Assembly: GCA_943325105.2 (NCBI GenBank)
Contig: CALPOD020000002.1
Location: 1 to 64,000 of the forward strand
Direction of reading: 5' to 3'
Length of the DNA: 64,000 bases
Origin: Candidatus Fokinia solitaria
GTDB taxonomy: Bacteria; Pseudomonadota; Alphaproteobacteria; Rickettsiales; Midichloriaceae
Below the pieces are notes generated by a model, which saw only the letters and a list, made by a program, of their open reading frames with translations, made no database searches and was not told where the DNA came from. Position 1 is the first letter of the stretch. Every line of letters begins with the position of its first letter. Both the position numbers and the translations under genes were made by a program. Positions 35,791-44,322 of the stretch are shown here, one piece after another.

Positions 35791-36456
35791 ATGTTTTCTG
35801 AACAAATAAATTCTAAATTCAAAAATAATAAATTACTTCAAAGAACAATTAGTGCAAGTGTTTTTGTTCCAGTGATATTATTTTTTGTATACATTGGTGG
35901 GATTACTTATTCAATAATGAATTTTATATTTTTATGCATTTGTATGTATGAATTGCTTAAAATGACAAAAATATCAAAACCACACTGGAAAAGATACTTC
36001 ATATTGACTTCAGCTGTAATATTCTTATTTATTTTCAATATGATTTATATAAGACAACATGGATTTAAAATTACTTTATTTCTTTTTTTGATCGTTTGGA
36101 TCACTGATACATCTGCATATTTCTTTGGAATAGCACTTGGCGGTAAGAAGCTGGCTCCAAAATTCAGTCCTAATAAGACATTAGCTGGTTTTATAGGTGC
36201 ATTACTTTGCTCTGGAATTGCTGGTTATATAGCTCATGCAACTTCTTTTATAACAATCTTTAATAACTACATACTAATGATATGCAGTTCTATATTTATT
36301 TCTTTTTTCTCACAATGTGGTGATCTCGCAGAATCAGCTTTAAAAAGATATTTCGAAGTAAAAGATAGTGGTAATTTCCTACCAGGACATGGTGGTTTAC
36401 TTGATAGATTTGACGGTTTATCATTTGCGAGTATAGCAATGTTACTGATTATTTAA
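35791..36456 (+). CDS. cdsA: Phosphatidate cytidylyltransferase
   Basis: Integral membrane enzyme making CDP-diacylglycerol from phosphatidic acid and CTP. Several hydrophobic spans precede the signature DLAESALKRYFEVKDSG...PGHGGLLDRFDGL (about 180-213). At 221 residues it is short, ending soon after the signature, as in other Rickettsiales. Its 3' end overlaps the convergent glmM by 15 bases. Confidence 0.94.
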   Translation: MFSEQINSKFKNNKLLQRTISASVFVPVILFFVYIGGITYSIMNFIFLCICMYELLKMTKISKPHWKRYFILTSAVIFLFIFNMIYIRQHGFKITLFLFLIVWITDTSAYFFGIALGGKKLAPKFSPNKTLAGFIGALLCSGIAGYIAHATSFITIFNNYILMICSSIFISFFSQCGDLAESALKRYFEVKDSGNFLPGHGGLLDRFDGLSFASIAMLLII

Positions 36457-37821
36457 ATTATCAACTGTCAATATTTCTTTGAGTTGCTGAATGATTATAT
36501 CAACTTGTTGTAAGTTATGCCCCTCTACCATTACTCGTATGACATTTTCAGTGCCTGATTTTCTGACTATAATTCTTACATCTGGATTTTCATTTTTGAT
36601 TTGCTCTATGAGTAATATTTTTGAATCATTTGTTAATGGGTTTACATTACAAGGCATTTCTATGCTTATTGATTGCTGTGGAGTCAAATGGAAAATATCT
36701 AAGATATCGCTTGCTACCATATCTTTTTCTTTTAAAAAAGCCATTATTTGTAGTGCTGCAATTATACCATCTCCTGTTGAAGTATAATCATTTAGAATGA
36801 TATGACCTGAACTTTCACCACCAAAATTACATTTTCTTTTTCTCATCTCATTTGCTACATGCTTATCACCAACATTAGTTTTATATGTTTTGAGCCCAAG
36901 TTCTGAAAAATAATTTTCTAGTGCTGAGTTTGAAACATGTGTGATCACAACTCCATCACCTCGTAATTTATTCTTACTTTTTAAGAAACAAGCTATTGTA
37001 GCTATTATATGATCTCCACTGATTACCTTACCCATTTCATCACATATGAGCAATCTATCTGCATCTCCGTCCAATGCTATGCCTATATCACTTCTGGTCT
37101 CTACTACCTTTGCACATAATGCAGATGGATTTATTGAACCGCAGCCATCATTTATATTTATTCCATTTGGATCTATACCAATTGTTACAACTTCAGCACC
37201 AAGCTCCCAAAAAACATTGGGTGCTATTCTATATGATGCTCCATTTGCACAGTCAACGACTACTCTGATACCTTCTAAAGTTAAATTCTTTGGGAAGCAA
37301 CTTTTTACATATTCAATATATCTACCATGTACATCTTCTAACCTTACAACCTTTCCAAGCAATTCAGGAGTTGCAAGATGATTTTCTAATGGAGATTCTT
37401 TTTGCTCTAGAATTATGTTTTGAAGACTTTGTTCATATTCAGATGAAAGTTTACATCCATTTTCATCAAAAATCTTTAAACCATTATCATGAAATGGATT
37501 ATGTGATGCTGTGATCATGATGCCAAGATCTGCACGAATTGATTTTATTAGCATAGGTACTGATGGTGTTGGCATCGGTCCAACTAAAGTGACATTTATA
37601 CCAACCGCTGCTAAACCTGCAGTTAGAGCAGATTCCACAACATATCCTGATAGCCTTGTATCCTTTGCTATTATAACCTTTGCCTTATAAGATTTTTCAT
37701 GCTTAGAAGCACAAATTCTTTGTACCATTATCCCAATAGCAATACTAAACCTTAAAATCTCAATTGGAGTCATTGGGTACTTATTTATTGTTCCCCTAAT
37801 TCCATCTGTGCCAAATAACAT
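36442..37821 (-). CDS. glmM: Phosphoglucosamine mutase
   Basis: Interconverts glucosamine 6-phosphate and 1-phosphate for UDP-GlcNAc synthesis. Seen: FGTDGIRG (3-10), the phosphoserine loop ITASHNPFHDNGLK with S106, the metal loop LDGDADR, and C-terminal RKSGTENVIRVMVEG. Length (459) is normal. It supplies precursors for peptidoglycan and LPS, both represented in this window. Confidence 0.96.
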   Translation of the reverse strand: MLFGTDGIRGTINKYPMTPIEILRFSIAIGIMVQRICASKHEKSYKAKVIIAKDTRLSGYVVESALTAGLAAVGINVTLVGPMPTPSVPMLIKSIRADLGIMITASHNPFHDNGLKIFDENGCKLSSEYEQSLQNIILEQKESPLENHLATPELLGKVVRLEDVHGRYIEYVKSCFPKNLTLEGIRVVVDCANGASYRIAPNVFWELGAEVVTIGIDPNGININDGCGSINPSALCAKVVETRSDIGIALDGDADRLLICDEMGKVISGDHIIATIACFLKSKNKLRGDGVVITHVSNSALENYFSELGLKTYKTNVGDKHVANEMRKRKCNFGGESSGHIILNDYTSTGDGIIAALQIMAFLKEKDMVASDILDIFHLTPQQSISIEMPCNVNPLTNDSKILLIEQIKNENPDVRIIVRKSGTENVIRVMVEGHNLQQVDIIIQQLKEILTVDNLNNQ

Positions 37822-37933
37822 AATTTTGAAATACTAAAAATAATGATTAAAATGTTTATATACACAAAAGTAGTAAAATATGCTATTGTTACTGGTAAAT
37901 AAAAAAATAAATTTAAATTCACAAAACTCACAA

Positions 37934-38251
37934 ATGTCTTGGATTTACTTAATGTTAGCAGGAGTTTTTGAGATTCTCTGGGCAATATGTTTAAAATATT
38001 GTGATGGTCTAAAACCTACAATAGCACTATTCAGCACGATTTCAGGGTCATTTTTAAGTATGACATTCATGTGGCTTGCAATAAGAGAGATACAAATGGG
38101 TACTGCATATGCAGTTTGGACAGGTATGGGAGTTGTTGGAATTGCAACTTATGGAATGCTTTATCTAGGGGAGAGTGTAAATATTTTAAGGATATCTTTT
38201 TTGCTGATGATTCTTATTGGTATCATTGGTTTAAAAACAACAAGTTCTTAG
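37934..38251 (+). CDS. sugE: Small multidrug resistance protein, SugE/Gdx type
   Basis: Four-helix dual-topology exporter of the SMR family. ATG 37934 gives a 105-residue protein starting MSWIYLMLAGVFEILWAICL with the essential Glu13, Trp16 and Lys21 arranged as in SugE/Gdx, the guanidinium exporter clade, and GTAYAVWTGMGVVG in helix 3. The frame is open to an ATG at 37880, but the added 18 residues do not fit the family. In many bacteria Gdx is under a guanidine riboswitch; I see none in the short upstream gap. Confidence 0.85.
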   Translation: MSWIYLMLAGVFEILWAICLKYCDGLKPTIALFSTISGSFLSMTFMWLAIREIQMGTAYAVWTGMGVVGIATYGMLYLGESVNILRISFLLMILIGIIGLKTTSS

Positions 38252-38253
38252 TT

Positions 38254-38328
38254 TGGTGCCAGAAAGAGGAATTGAACCTCCGACCTACTGATTACGAATC
38301 AGTTGCACTACCTCTGTGCTATTCTGGC
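38254..38328 (-). tRNA. tRNA-Thr (anticodon CGT)
   Basis: A full cloverleaf reads on the minus strand: acceptor GCCAGAA/TTCTGGC, D-stem GCAC/GTGC, anticodon stem ACTGA/TCAGT with loop TTCGTAA (anticodon CGT, codon ACG), T-stem GGAGG/CCTCT with loop TTCAATT, discriminator A and an encoded CCA. All stems pair apart from one G-T. It starts 3 bases past the sugE stop. Confidence 0.97.
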
Positions 38329-38534
38329 TATTTCTTACAATTTCTATATATACCATCTGAATAAAATTTTGAAATAACAAATGTGATATTGGTTTATTAA
38401 ATCAGTTGATATTGTAATTTGTGCATGATAGTATCTTGCCCAATAAATATTGTCTCAAAAAAACAATAAATAACTAATATATGTTTTAGTATGGTAGCAA
38501 AATGTAAACAAAGTAACCCTAATTAAACCAAAAT

Positions 38535-39374
38535 ATGGAAGTGATATATGGTGTGCTGGAGCAAGGCCTAATATTTGGTCTTGTTGGAATTGCTATTTTC
38601 TTAACATTAAGGATTATAGACTTTCCTGATATGGGGGTTAACAGTACATTTACATTAGGGGCAGCTGTCTGGTACATATTCTTAAAAATGAATTATGGAC
38701 CATATATTGCGTTAGTTTTAGCGTTTTTTGTTGGTATGTTTGCAGGTTATATAACGTCTGCCTTGTACTTATTCTTTAATATCCGGAGCCTGCTTGCAGG
38801 AATAATAATGATGATTGCATTATCTTCAGTTAATATAAGGTTAATGGGAAGGCCTAACATACCATTGATGGATCTACAAACTATTTTTGATACTCAAAAT
38901 GATAATGTCAAAATGGCTATTTTATTTTTTATTGTATTAAGCTGTTTTATAGCTCTGAGTTTGTTCTTACTATCAGAAATAGGTTTAGGTATACGAGTTT
39001 CTGGACATAATTATATGTTAGGTGAAACATATGGCATTAGTAGAACTTTCACTGTTTGTACTATTGTTTCATTAAGCAATGGGATAGTTGCATTAAGTGG
39101 AGCATTATTAGCTCAAATGCAAGGGTTTATAGATCTTAATATGGGGAATAATGTACTTATAGTAGGGCTTATAAGTGTCATTATAGGTGAAAAAATTTTC
39201 TCAAGCAGGAAGGTCTATGTAATGATTTTGATGTCAATAATTGGTGCTATAATATATAAAACAGCAGTTATATTAGCGCTTTTTTCATCAGACTTAGGTT
39301 TACAATCAACAGATATAAATATTATTACAGCTATTATGATGGTAAGTATGATGATAAAAAAATCTAAGACTTAA
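38535..39374 (+). CDS. ABC transporter permease (COG4120/TrpX-like family)
   Basis: Inner-membrane permease with about eight or nine hydrophobic helices, for example VGIAIFLTLRIIDFPDMGVN near the N-terminus. It belongs to the BPD-like permease group COG4120, often encoded with a COG1101 ATPase and a COG2984 substrate-binding lipoprotein. Here the ATPase follows after 8 bases, but no binding protein gene is next to them. The substrate is uncertain; aromatic amino acids are proposed for some members. Confidence 0.8.
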   Translation: MEVIYGVLEQGLIFGLVGIAIFLTLRIIDFPDMGVNSTFTLGAAVWYIFLKMNYGPYIALVLAFFVGMFAGYITSALYLFFNIRSLLAGIIMMIALSSVNIRLMGRPNIPLMDLQTIFDTQNDNVKMAILFFIVLSCFIALSLFLLSEIGLGIRVSGHNYMLGETYGISRTFTVCTIVSLSNGIVALSGALLAQMQGFIDLNMGNNVLIVGLISVIIGEKIFSSRKVYVMILMSIIGAIIYKTAVILALFSSDLGLQSTDINIITAIMMVSMMIKKSKT

Positions 39375-39382
39375 AAGATTAT

Positions 39383-40108
39383 ATGATAAAACTGCAAAAT
39401 ATATCTGTAATTTTTGACAAAGGTACAAGGTTCGAAAAAAGAGTCTTAGAAAATGTATCTTTATCTGTACAAAACAACAAAAGTGTTGCCATCAGAGGTG
39501 GAAATGGTGCTGGAAAAAGTACACTTGTCAAAGTCATAGCAGGTGAAATAAAACCAACATATGGGAAAGTATTAATCAATGGGAAAGATTATACAAAAAA
39601 GACAATAGTTGAAAGATCACATATGATCAGTAGAGTATTTCAAGATCATATGCTTGGTGCTGCACTTGATATGACTGTGCTTGAAAACATGTTATTTGCA
39701 AGTAAACGAGGTATGAAACGCACATTATCTCTATGTAATGCAAAAGATAAGTATGATTTCTTTATTGAGAGATTATCTGAATTAAAAATGGGATTAGAAG
39801 ATAAAATTGATTATCAAGTAAAATATCTTTCTGGTGGGCAAAGGCAGGCATTAAGTCTTGTAATGGCTGTTTTAAGTCCTTGTAAATTATTGATTTTAGA
39901 TGAGCATACTTCTGCTTTAGATGAAAAAACAGCTCATATAGTTATGCAAATGACAATGGAGATTGTAAGGAGGCATAATGTAACGACTCTCATGATAACA
40001 CATGATGTGAATGAGGCGTCTTTCTGTGATCAAATCTTAGAGATACAAGATGGCAAAATATATGAAAATAGTTCATCAAAAAATGATGAACAAACTATAA
40101 AACCATAA
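39383..40108 (+). CDS. ABC transporter ATP-binding protein
   Basis: Cytoplasmic ATPase for the permease encoded just upstream. Seen: Walker A GGNGAGKST (39-47), Q-loop FQDHM, signature LSGGQRQALS (about 149-158), Walker B LLILDEHTS and the switch His in MITHDV. Length (241) is typical of the COG1101 group. It converges on rsfS. Confidence 0.92.
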   Translation: MIKLQNISVIFDKGTRFEKRVLENVSLSVQNNKSVAIRGGNGAGKSTLVKVIAGEIKPTYGKVLINGKDYTKKTIVERSHMISRVFQDHMLGAALDMTVLENMLFASKRGMKRTLSLCNAKDKYDFFIERLSELKMGLEDKIDYQVKYLSGGQRQALSLVMAVLSPCKLLILDEHTSALDEKTAHIVMQMTMEIVRRHNVTTLMITHDVNEASFCDQILEIQDGKIYENSSSKNDEQTIKP

Positions 40109-40121
40109 TGACTATTTTTTA

Positions 40122-40517
40122 CTAATTATTGTGATTTTTATCATATATTGCATCTAAGTTATATTTCTCCCTCGCCTCCTGTATGAATAGATGAATCATA
40201 ATGTCTTGTAAATCAATAAGAATCCATTGTGGGTTTTTAGAGGTGCCTTCAATATTTATCGTTATTTCATATGGGTATTCGCTTTTTATCTTATCGCTAA
40301 TTTTTTCTGCTGTCGCGACGATATGTCTGGCTGAATTACCTGTACCAACTAAAACATATGATGCTAGGTCACTTCTATGTGTTAGATGAAAGGATTTTAC
40401 ATCTTCTATTTTCGAGTCATCTAGATTCCTCACTACTAAATCTAGAAGTGTTTGTACTTCTATTTCAAAACTTCCTGTAATTGCAATATTAAAATCTGGA
40501 GTGCTTTCTTTTGTCAT
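40122..40517 (-). CDS. rsfS: Ribosomal silencing factor RsfS
   Basis: Binds L14 on the 50S subunit and blocks subunit joining in starvation. The 131 residues contain SYVLVGTGNSARHIVATA, the NPQWILIDLQDIMIHLF block and the family C-terminus REKYNLDAIYD. It follows the YfgM-like gene by 9 bases on the same strand. Confidence 0.93.
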   Translation of the reverse strand: MTKESTPDFNIAITGSFEIEVQTLLDLVVRNLDDSKIEDVKSFHLTHRSDLASYVLVGTGNSARHIVATAEKISDKIKSEYPYEITINIEGTSKNPQWILIDLQDIMIHLFIQEAREKYNLDAIYDKNHNN

Positions 40518-40526
40518 AATGAAATT

Positions 40527-41270
40527 TTATTGTTTTTGTTCTATATATTTTGCTAATGAAGCAATGATAAATTTAATATTATCATTGGGTTTTTCATATT
40601 GTTTTAAAACTTCAAGATAAAGCTTACTCTTTGAATGATTATCATTAATATCATTTGTTGCTATTGCTGTTAAAGCCATAGCATTTGAAAAGCTCTTATT
40701 GTTTAAAAGTTTTATGTCAATTGTATTATCAGGCTTCACATATTCTGCAAAATATTCATCTAATTGTTTTAAAGGTGTTTCATAAATACTAGGGCTATAC
40801 TGTAACTTAGTGTTTATTTCTATAAGTTTAGCATATTCTTGTAGAGTTTGTGAGAATGAAGCGTCTTTAGAAATTCTTTGATAATAATATAATGCTTTGC
40901 TGTGATTACTATCCATTAATGAAATGCTTGCAAGATAGATATTAGCTAATGCTGAATAGGCCGAACTGTTTTGCTCTGCTAATTTTTCAAGCTTTTGTAT
41001 TTGAGTTTTGTTTTTTTCTTCAACCAACTTCTTTTCATCTGGAGTTTTATTATTAACTTTAGAAACATTTATATTATTTGCAATTTGGGTTAATAAAGCC
41101 CCTTCTGCTTGAATTCTCTCATTGTTTTTAGATTCATACCAAGATGATATCCCTAAATATGTTATAATTAATATCCCTAAAATAAAAATAGAAATCGTTG
41201 ATCTAATAAGTATTTGATTTGTTTTCTTTTCATTAATCGATTCTTTGATTTCGTCTAAAATATCTGACAT
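40527..41270 (-). CDS. YfgM-like/TPR-like membrane-anchored protein
   Basis: A 247-residue protein with a short cytoplasmic N-terminus, one transmembrane helix (about 21-41), and a periplasmic helical domain. Alanine- and tyrosine-rich helices such as SAYSALANIYLASISLM and HSKALYYYQRISKD look like TPR units. This is the architecture of the YfgM/TPR_21 family, an accessory of the SecYEG translocon. Homology is judged by layout, so moderately sure. Confidence 0.6.
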   Translation of the reverse strand: MSDILDEIKESINEKKTNQILIRSTISIFILGILIITYLGISSWYESKNNERIQAEGALLTQIANNINVSKVNNKTPDEKKLVEEKNKTQIQKLEKLAEQNSSAYSALANIYLASISLMDSNHSKALYYYQRISKDASFSQTLQEYAKLIEINTKLQYSPSIYETPLKQLDEYFAEYVKPDNTIDIKLLNNKSFSNAMALTAIATNDINDNHSKSKLYLEVLKQYEKPNDNIKFIIASLAKYIEQKQ

Positions 41271-41290
41271 TTTTTTTAATTTAAATTTGT

Positions 41291-41989
41291 TTATCTTTTT
41301 CCAAATCTTCTCTCTCTCAATCTAAAGTCATTATATGCATTTTTTAAATCATTTTCATCAAAATCAGGCCACAATACATTTATAAAGTACATTTCTGTGT
41401 AAGCGATTTCCCATAATAAGAAATTACTTATCCTTATTTCCCCACTAGTTCTAATTAATAAATCAGGATCAGGAATATTATGTGGGTTTATATTCTTACG
41501 AAAGTTTTCCGTATAAGATTCAATGTCATTGTACTCAGAATTTTTTGCAGTTAAAAAAGCCGCATTAACTATTTCATTCCTTGAGCTATAGCTTACTGCT
41601 ATAACTAAGAAAAAAGCACTGTTGTTTTCAGATAATTTTTCAACCTTAAGCATGACATCTAAAACATCATTTGGAATCCTTGATCTATCACCTATAAATA
41701 TTATTCTCATATTTTCATTCATAATTCTCTCTATTTGCTTGAGCATTATTGCTTTGAAAATTGACATAATGAGGTTAATTTCATTATTTGGTCTATTCCA
41801 ATTATCAATCGAGAATGCGTATAAAGTTAAGTATTTTATACCTAATCTAAAAGATTCATGAATGACTTTTTCAGCAGCTTCAGATCCTTTTCTATAGGCT
41901 ATTTCAATGTTTGTATTATTTTGCTTAGCCCATCTATTATTACCATCCATAATAATGGCTATATGTTTAGGGATAGTTGATCGAGACAT
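41291..41989 (-). CDS. uppS: Undecaprenyl pyrophosphate synthase
   Basis: Cis-prenyltransferase making the C55 lipid carrier for peptidoglycan. Seen: IAIIMDGNNRWAK with catalytic Asp15, YLTLYAFSIDNWNRP, and C-terminal LIRTSGEIRISNFLLWEIAY and RLRERRFGKR. At 232 residues it is normal. It lies between tsf and the YfgM-like gene rather than beside cdsA, so the common frr-uppS-cdsA order is broken. Confidence 0.96.
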   Translation of the reverse strand: MSRSTIPKHIAIIMDGNNRWAKQNNTNIEIAYRKGSEAAEKVIHESFRLGIKYLTLYAFSIDNWNRPNNEINLIMSIFKAIMLKQIERIMNENMRIIFIGDRSRIPNDVLDVMLKVEKLSENNSAFFLVIAVSYSSRNEIVNAAFLTAKNSEYNDIESYTENFRKNINPHNIPDPDLLIRTSGEIRISNFLLWEIAYTEMYFINVLWPDFDENDLKNAYNDFRLRERRFGKR

Positions 41990-42052
41990 AAAATGATGAG
42001 GTAGTATATAAAATTTGCTGGAAAACCTTCCAGCAATTAAAAAGATTTATGA

Positions 42053-42961
42053 TCAAAATCCAAATCTCAAATATCCTGAAAGTTTTAATGTACAACCAAT
42101 TTCCTTTCCAAGATCAGAAACCACTTCAGAGACTTTTTTATCTGGATTGATTACAAATGATTGCTCAAGTAACACAACCTCTTCATAAAATTTACGTACT
42201 CGACCTTCAATCATTTTTTCTATTACGTTTTCAGGCTTACCAGAAGCTCTAGCTTGCTCTGTTAGAATTGCTATTTCTTTTTCAACACGAGCTTTATCTA
42301 AATTAGAAATATCTAATGATTCAGGCTTAGTAGCAGCTATATGCATACCTATCTGCTTTGCTAATGCTTGTACTTTAGATTTATCTGATATTTTTTTATC
42401 ACTTTCGATCATTATTCCAACTCCAATCTTCCCACAGCTTGTACTATTTGCAATTGCATTGTGTATATAGAATTGAACTACTCCGTGATCTTTCACTTTT
42501 AGATATCCAGCTCTTGTCAATTTAATGTTCTCTCCTAGTGTTGCTATGCTTTCAGCTATTGCATCAGAGATCACTTTGCCATTTGGCAATTTAGAATCAT
42601 TAAGAGCAGCTTGAAAGTCTACTTCTGTTACGTCAGATTTTGAGATCAGATTATTGTTAACAGCTTCCTTCGCTATATCATTTGCTAAATCTATAAATTT
42701 CTCATTTTTAGCTACAAAGTCTGTCTCTGAATTTAATGCAATCAGAGCTACACAATTGTCATTCATTGCAACTGATATAACTCCTTCAGATGTGACACGA
42801 TCACTTTTCTTACTTGCATTGCTCAATCCTTTCTTCCTCAGCCACTCCTTAGCTAATTCTATATCGCCATTTGTTTCAGTAAGTGCTTTCTTACAATCCA
42901 TCATTCCTACACCAGTAGATTCACGTAGACTTTTTACTAAACTTGCACTGATTTCTGTCAT
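42053..42961 (-). CDS. tsf: Translation elongation factor Ts
   Basis: Nucleotide-exchange factor for EF-Tu. The N-terminal LRESTGVGMMDCKKAL and the SETDFVAKNEKF block are diagnostic, as is the core dimerisation region with IGMHIAATKPESL. Length (302) is normal. yajC is 25 bases upstream and rpsB is about 8 kb away, so the classical rpsB-tsf pair is separated. Confidence 0.97.
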   Translation of the reverse strand: MTEISASLVKSLRESTGVGMMDCKKALTETNGDIELAKEWLRKKGLSNASKKSDRVTSEGVISVAMNDNCVALIALNSETDFVAKNEKFIDLANDIAKEAVNNNLISKSDVTEVDFQAALNDSKLPNGKVISDAIAESIATLGENIKLTRAGYLKVKDHGVVQFYIHNAIANSTSCGKIGVGIMIESDKKISDKSKVQALAKQIGMHIAATKPESLDISNLDKARVEKEIAILTEQARASGKPENVIEKMIEGRVRKFYEEVVLLEQSFVINPDKKVSEVVSDLGKEIGCTLKLSGYLRFGF

Positions 42962-42986
42962 ACTAATTCTAATTTAAGTTACTTTT

Positions 42987-43424
42987 TTATTGGATAATAT
43001 CATATTTATCTGATTTTTTAGCTTCAGAATCATTTTTTTTGTTATGTTTTTTTTCTGATTTTAGTTCATTCATGTTAGAGCTGTGTGTCACAAAATCAGC
43101 AACATATACTTTATTCAATTTCACTTTTACATCTTTTGCGATTTCTATCGTTATATAATCACCATCACTAGGAATGTTTGTAACAGTTCCAACAATACCC
43201 CCAGTTGTTATGATTTCATCGCCACGTGTAAGATTTTTGAGCTTTTGTTGGTGCTCTTTATTCTTCTTTTGTTGTGGTCTGATGACTAAGAAGTAGAACA
43301 CAGCTGTGATTAATATTAATGGAATAAAACTTGTAAAACTTGATGCTTTCTGACCTTCTGAATGCTTAACTTCATCGTCAGCAAATGCTTCACATATAAC
43401 TAGTTGAGAGAATTCACTTATCAT
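42987..43424 (-). CDS. yajC: Sec translocon accessory protein YajC
   Basis: Small inner-membrane partner of SecDF in the Sec pathway. One transmembrane helix (31-48) ends in the YajC signature RPQQKKNKEHQ (49-59), followed by GDEIITTGGIVGTV and a beta-rich domain. The 30-residue lead before the helix and the long Lys/Glu-rich C-terminal tail (about 115-145) are longer than in E. coli (110 residues). secD/secF are not adjacent. Confidence 0.93.
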   Translation of the reverse strand: MISEFSQLVICEAFADDEVKHSEGQKASSFTSFIPLILITAVFYFLVIRPQQKKNKEHQQKLKNLTRGDEIITTGGIVGTVTNIPSDGDYITIEIAKDVKVKLNKVYVADFVTHSSNMNELKSEKKHNKKNDSEAKKSDKYDIIQ

Positions 43425-43511
43425 TTACTTTATATATAATTATTATTACTTCGCGCTGCAGAATAACATTGAAGCTTTTACTGTGCAATACACATGTTAT
43501 TTAAAAAAACC

Positions 43512-43541
43512 TTGACATCCTTAAGTTGCATTTGTTATTCT
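43512..43541 (+). promoter_or_regulatory. Sigma70 promoter
   Basis: TTGACA at 43512-43517 and TATTCT at 43536-43541 with an 18-bp spacer, about 55 bases before the start at 43598. A consensus -35 is rare in this window. Confidence 0.6.
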
Positions 43542-43597
43542 CTAATATAGATTGATTTTTACAATCGTAGATAATAAAAAACCAAACAAAATAAGTT

Positions 43598-44239
43598 ATG
43601 CCAGAAAATACAAGTAAAACACTACCTACACCACAACAGTTTTTTGATGATGTTGTTCAAGGTGCAATACAACAGTTAGCGATAGTAAATGTTTTAAATA
43701 CTAATGTTGCAGAAGAATCTCAAAGCCGTATTATAAAAGATTTTTGTATAGTAAAAGTTCAAGAGGTTAATGATCTTCTTACCACACAAGAGTTTAAAGA
43801 TAATCTTCTGCCACCAGAGCTTAAAAAATTAGCAGAAATCGAAAAAATTAGACATGTTTTTATGAAAGGTTTCGATCAAAAGGTTCTGACAGAAAAATGC
43901 ATAGAGCTACAAGGGGCAATGAAAAGTGATGCTAAGGAACAATCTATGAAACTAGCCCCTATTGTTCAAAGGATTAAAGAAGCAGGACTTACTGCCACAT
44001 TAAGCCCTAAAGGTGAATTTGTAGTTGGAACTTACGAGGGAAAAAGAGGAAATAAGTTTGCTGAATCAACAGATCAAACGTTAGCTCAGGAGTTAAATAA
44101 TATAATTAAATCAGTAGAGATTTCTCAAGGCATTAAAGATAAAATGAGTGCAATAACAAAAGATTTAGGAATAAAAAAATCATTTGTACAAATGTTAGCA
44201 GAAAAAAAACAAAAAGTTATGCATAGATTCGTTGGATAA
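43598..44239 (+). CDS. Unknown protein, possible effector
   Basis: A 213-residue hydrophilic protein with no family I recognise. It has no signal peptide or membrane helix and is mostly predicted helical, with a small Gly-containing beta-like patch in the middle (ATLSPKGEFVVGTYEG, about 132-147). The C-terminus is basic (EKKQKVMHRFVG). It precedes another unknown gene with its own promoter. A T4SS-exported effector is possible but unproven. Confidence 0.6.
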   Translation: MPENTSKTLPTPQQFFDDVVQGAIQQLAIVNVLNTNVAEESQSRIIKDFCIVKVQEVNDLLTTQEFKDNLLPPELKKLAEIEKIRHVFMKGFDQKVLTEKCIELQGAMKSDAKEQSMKLAPIVQRIKEAGLTATLSPKGEFVVGTYEGKRGNKFAESTDQTLAQELNNIIKSVEISQGIKDKMSAITKDLGIKKSFVQMLAEKKQKVMHRFVG

Positions 44240-44256
44240 ATACAAAAAAATATTTA

Positions 44257-44286
44257 TTGACATTTAAAAGGGATGGGTGATAGTTT
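44257..44286 (+). promoter_or_regulatory. Sigma70 promoter
   Basis: TTGACA at 44257-44262 and TAGTTT at 44281-44286 with an 18-bp spacer, 36 bases before the start at 44323. Confidence 0.45.
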
Positions 44287-44322
44287 AGTTATTGTAAACC
44301 TACAAAACAAGAACAAATCACA

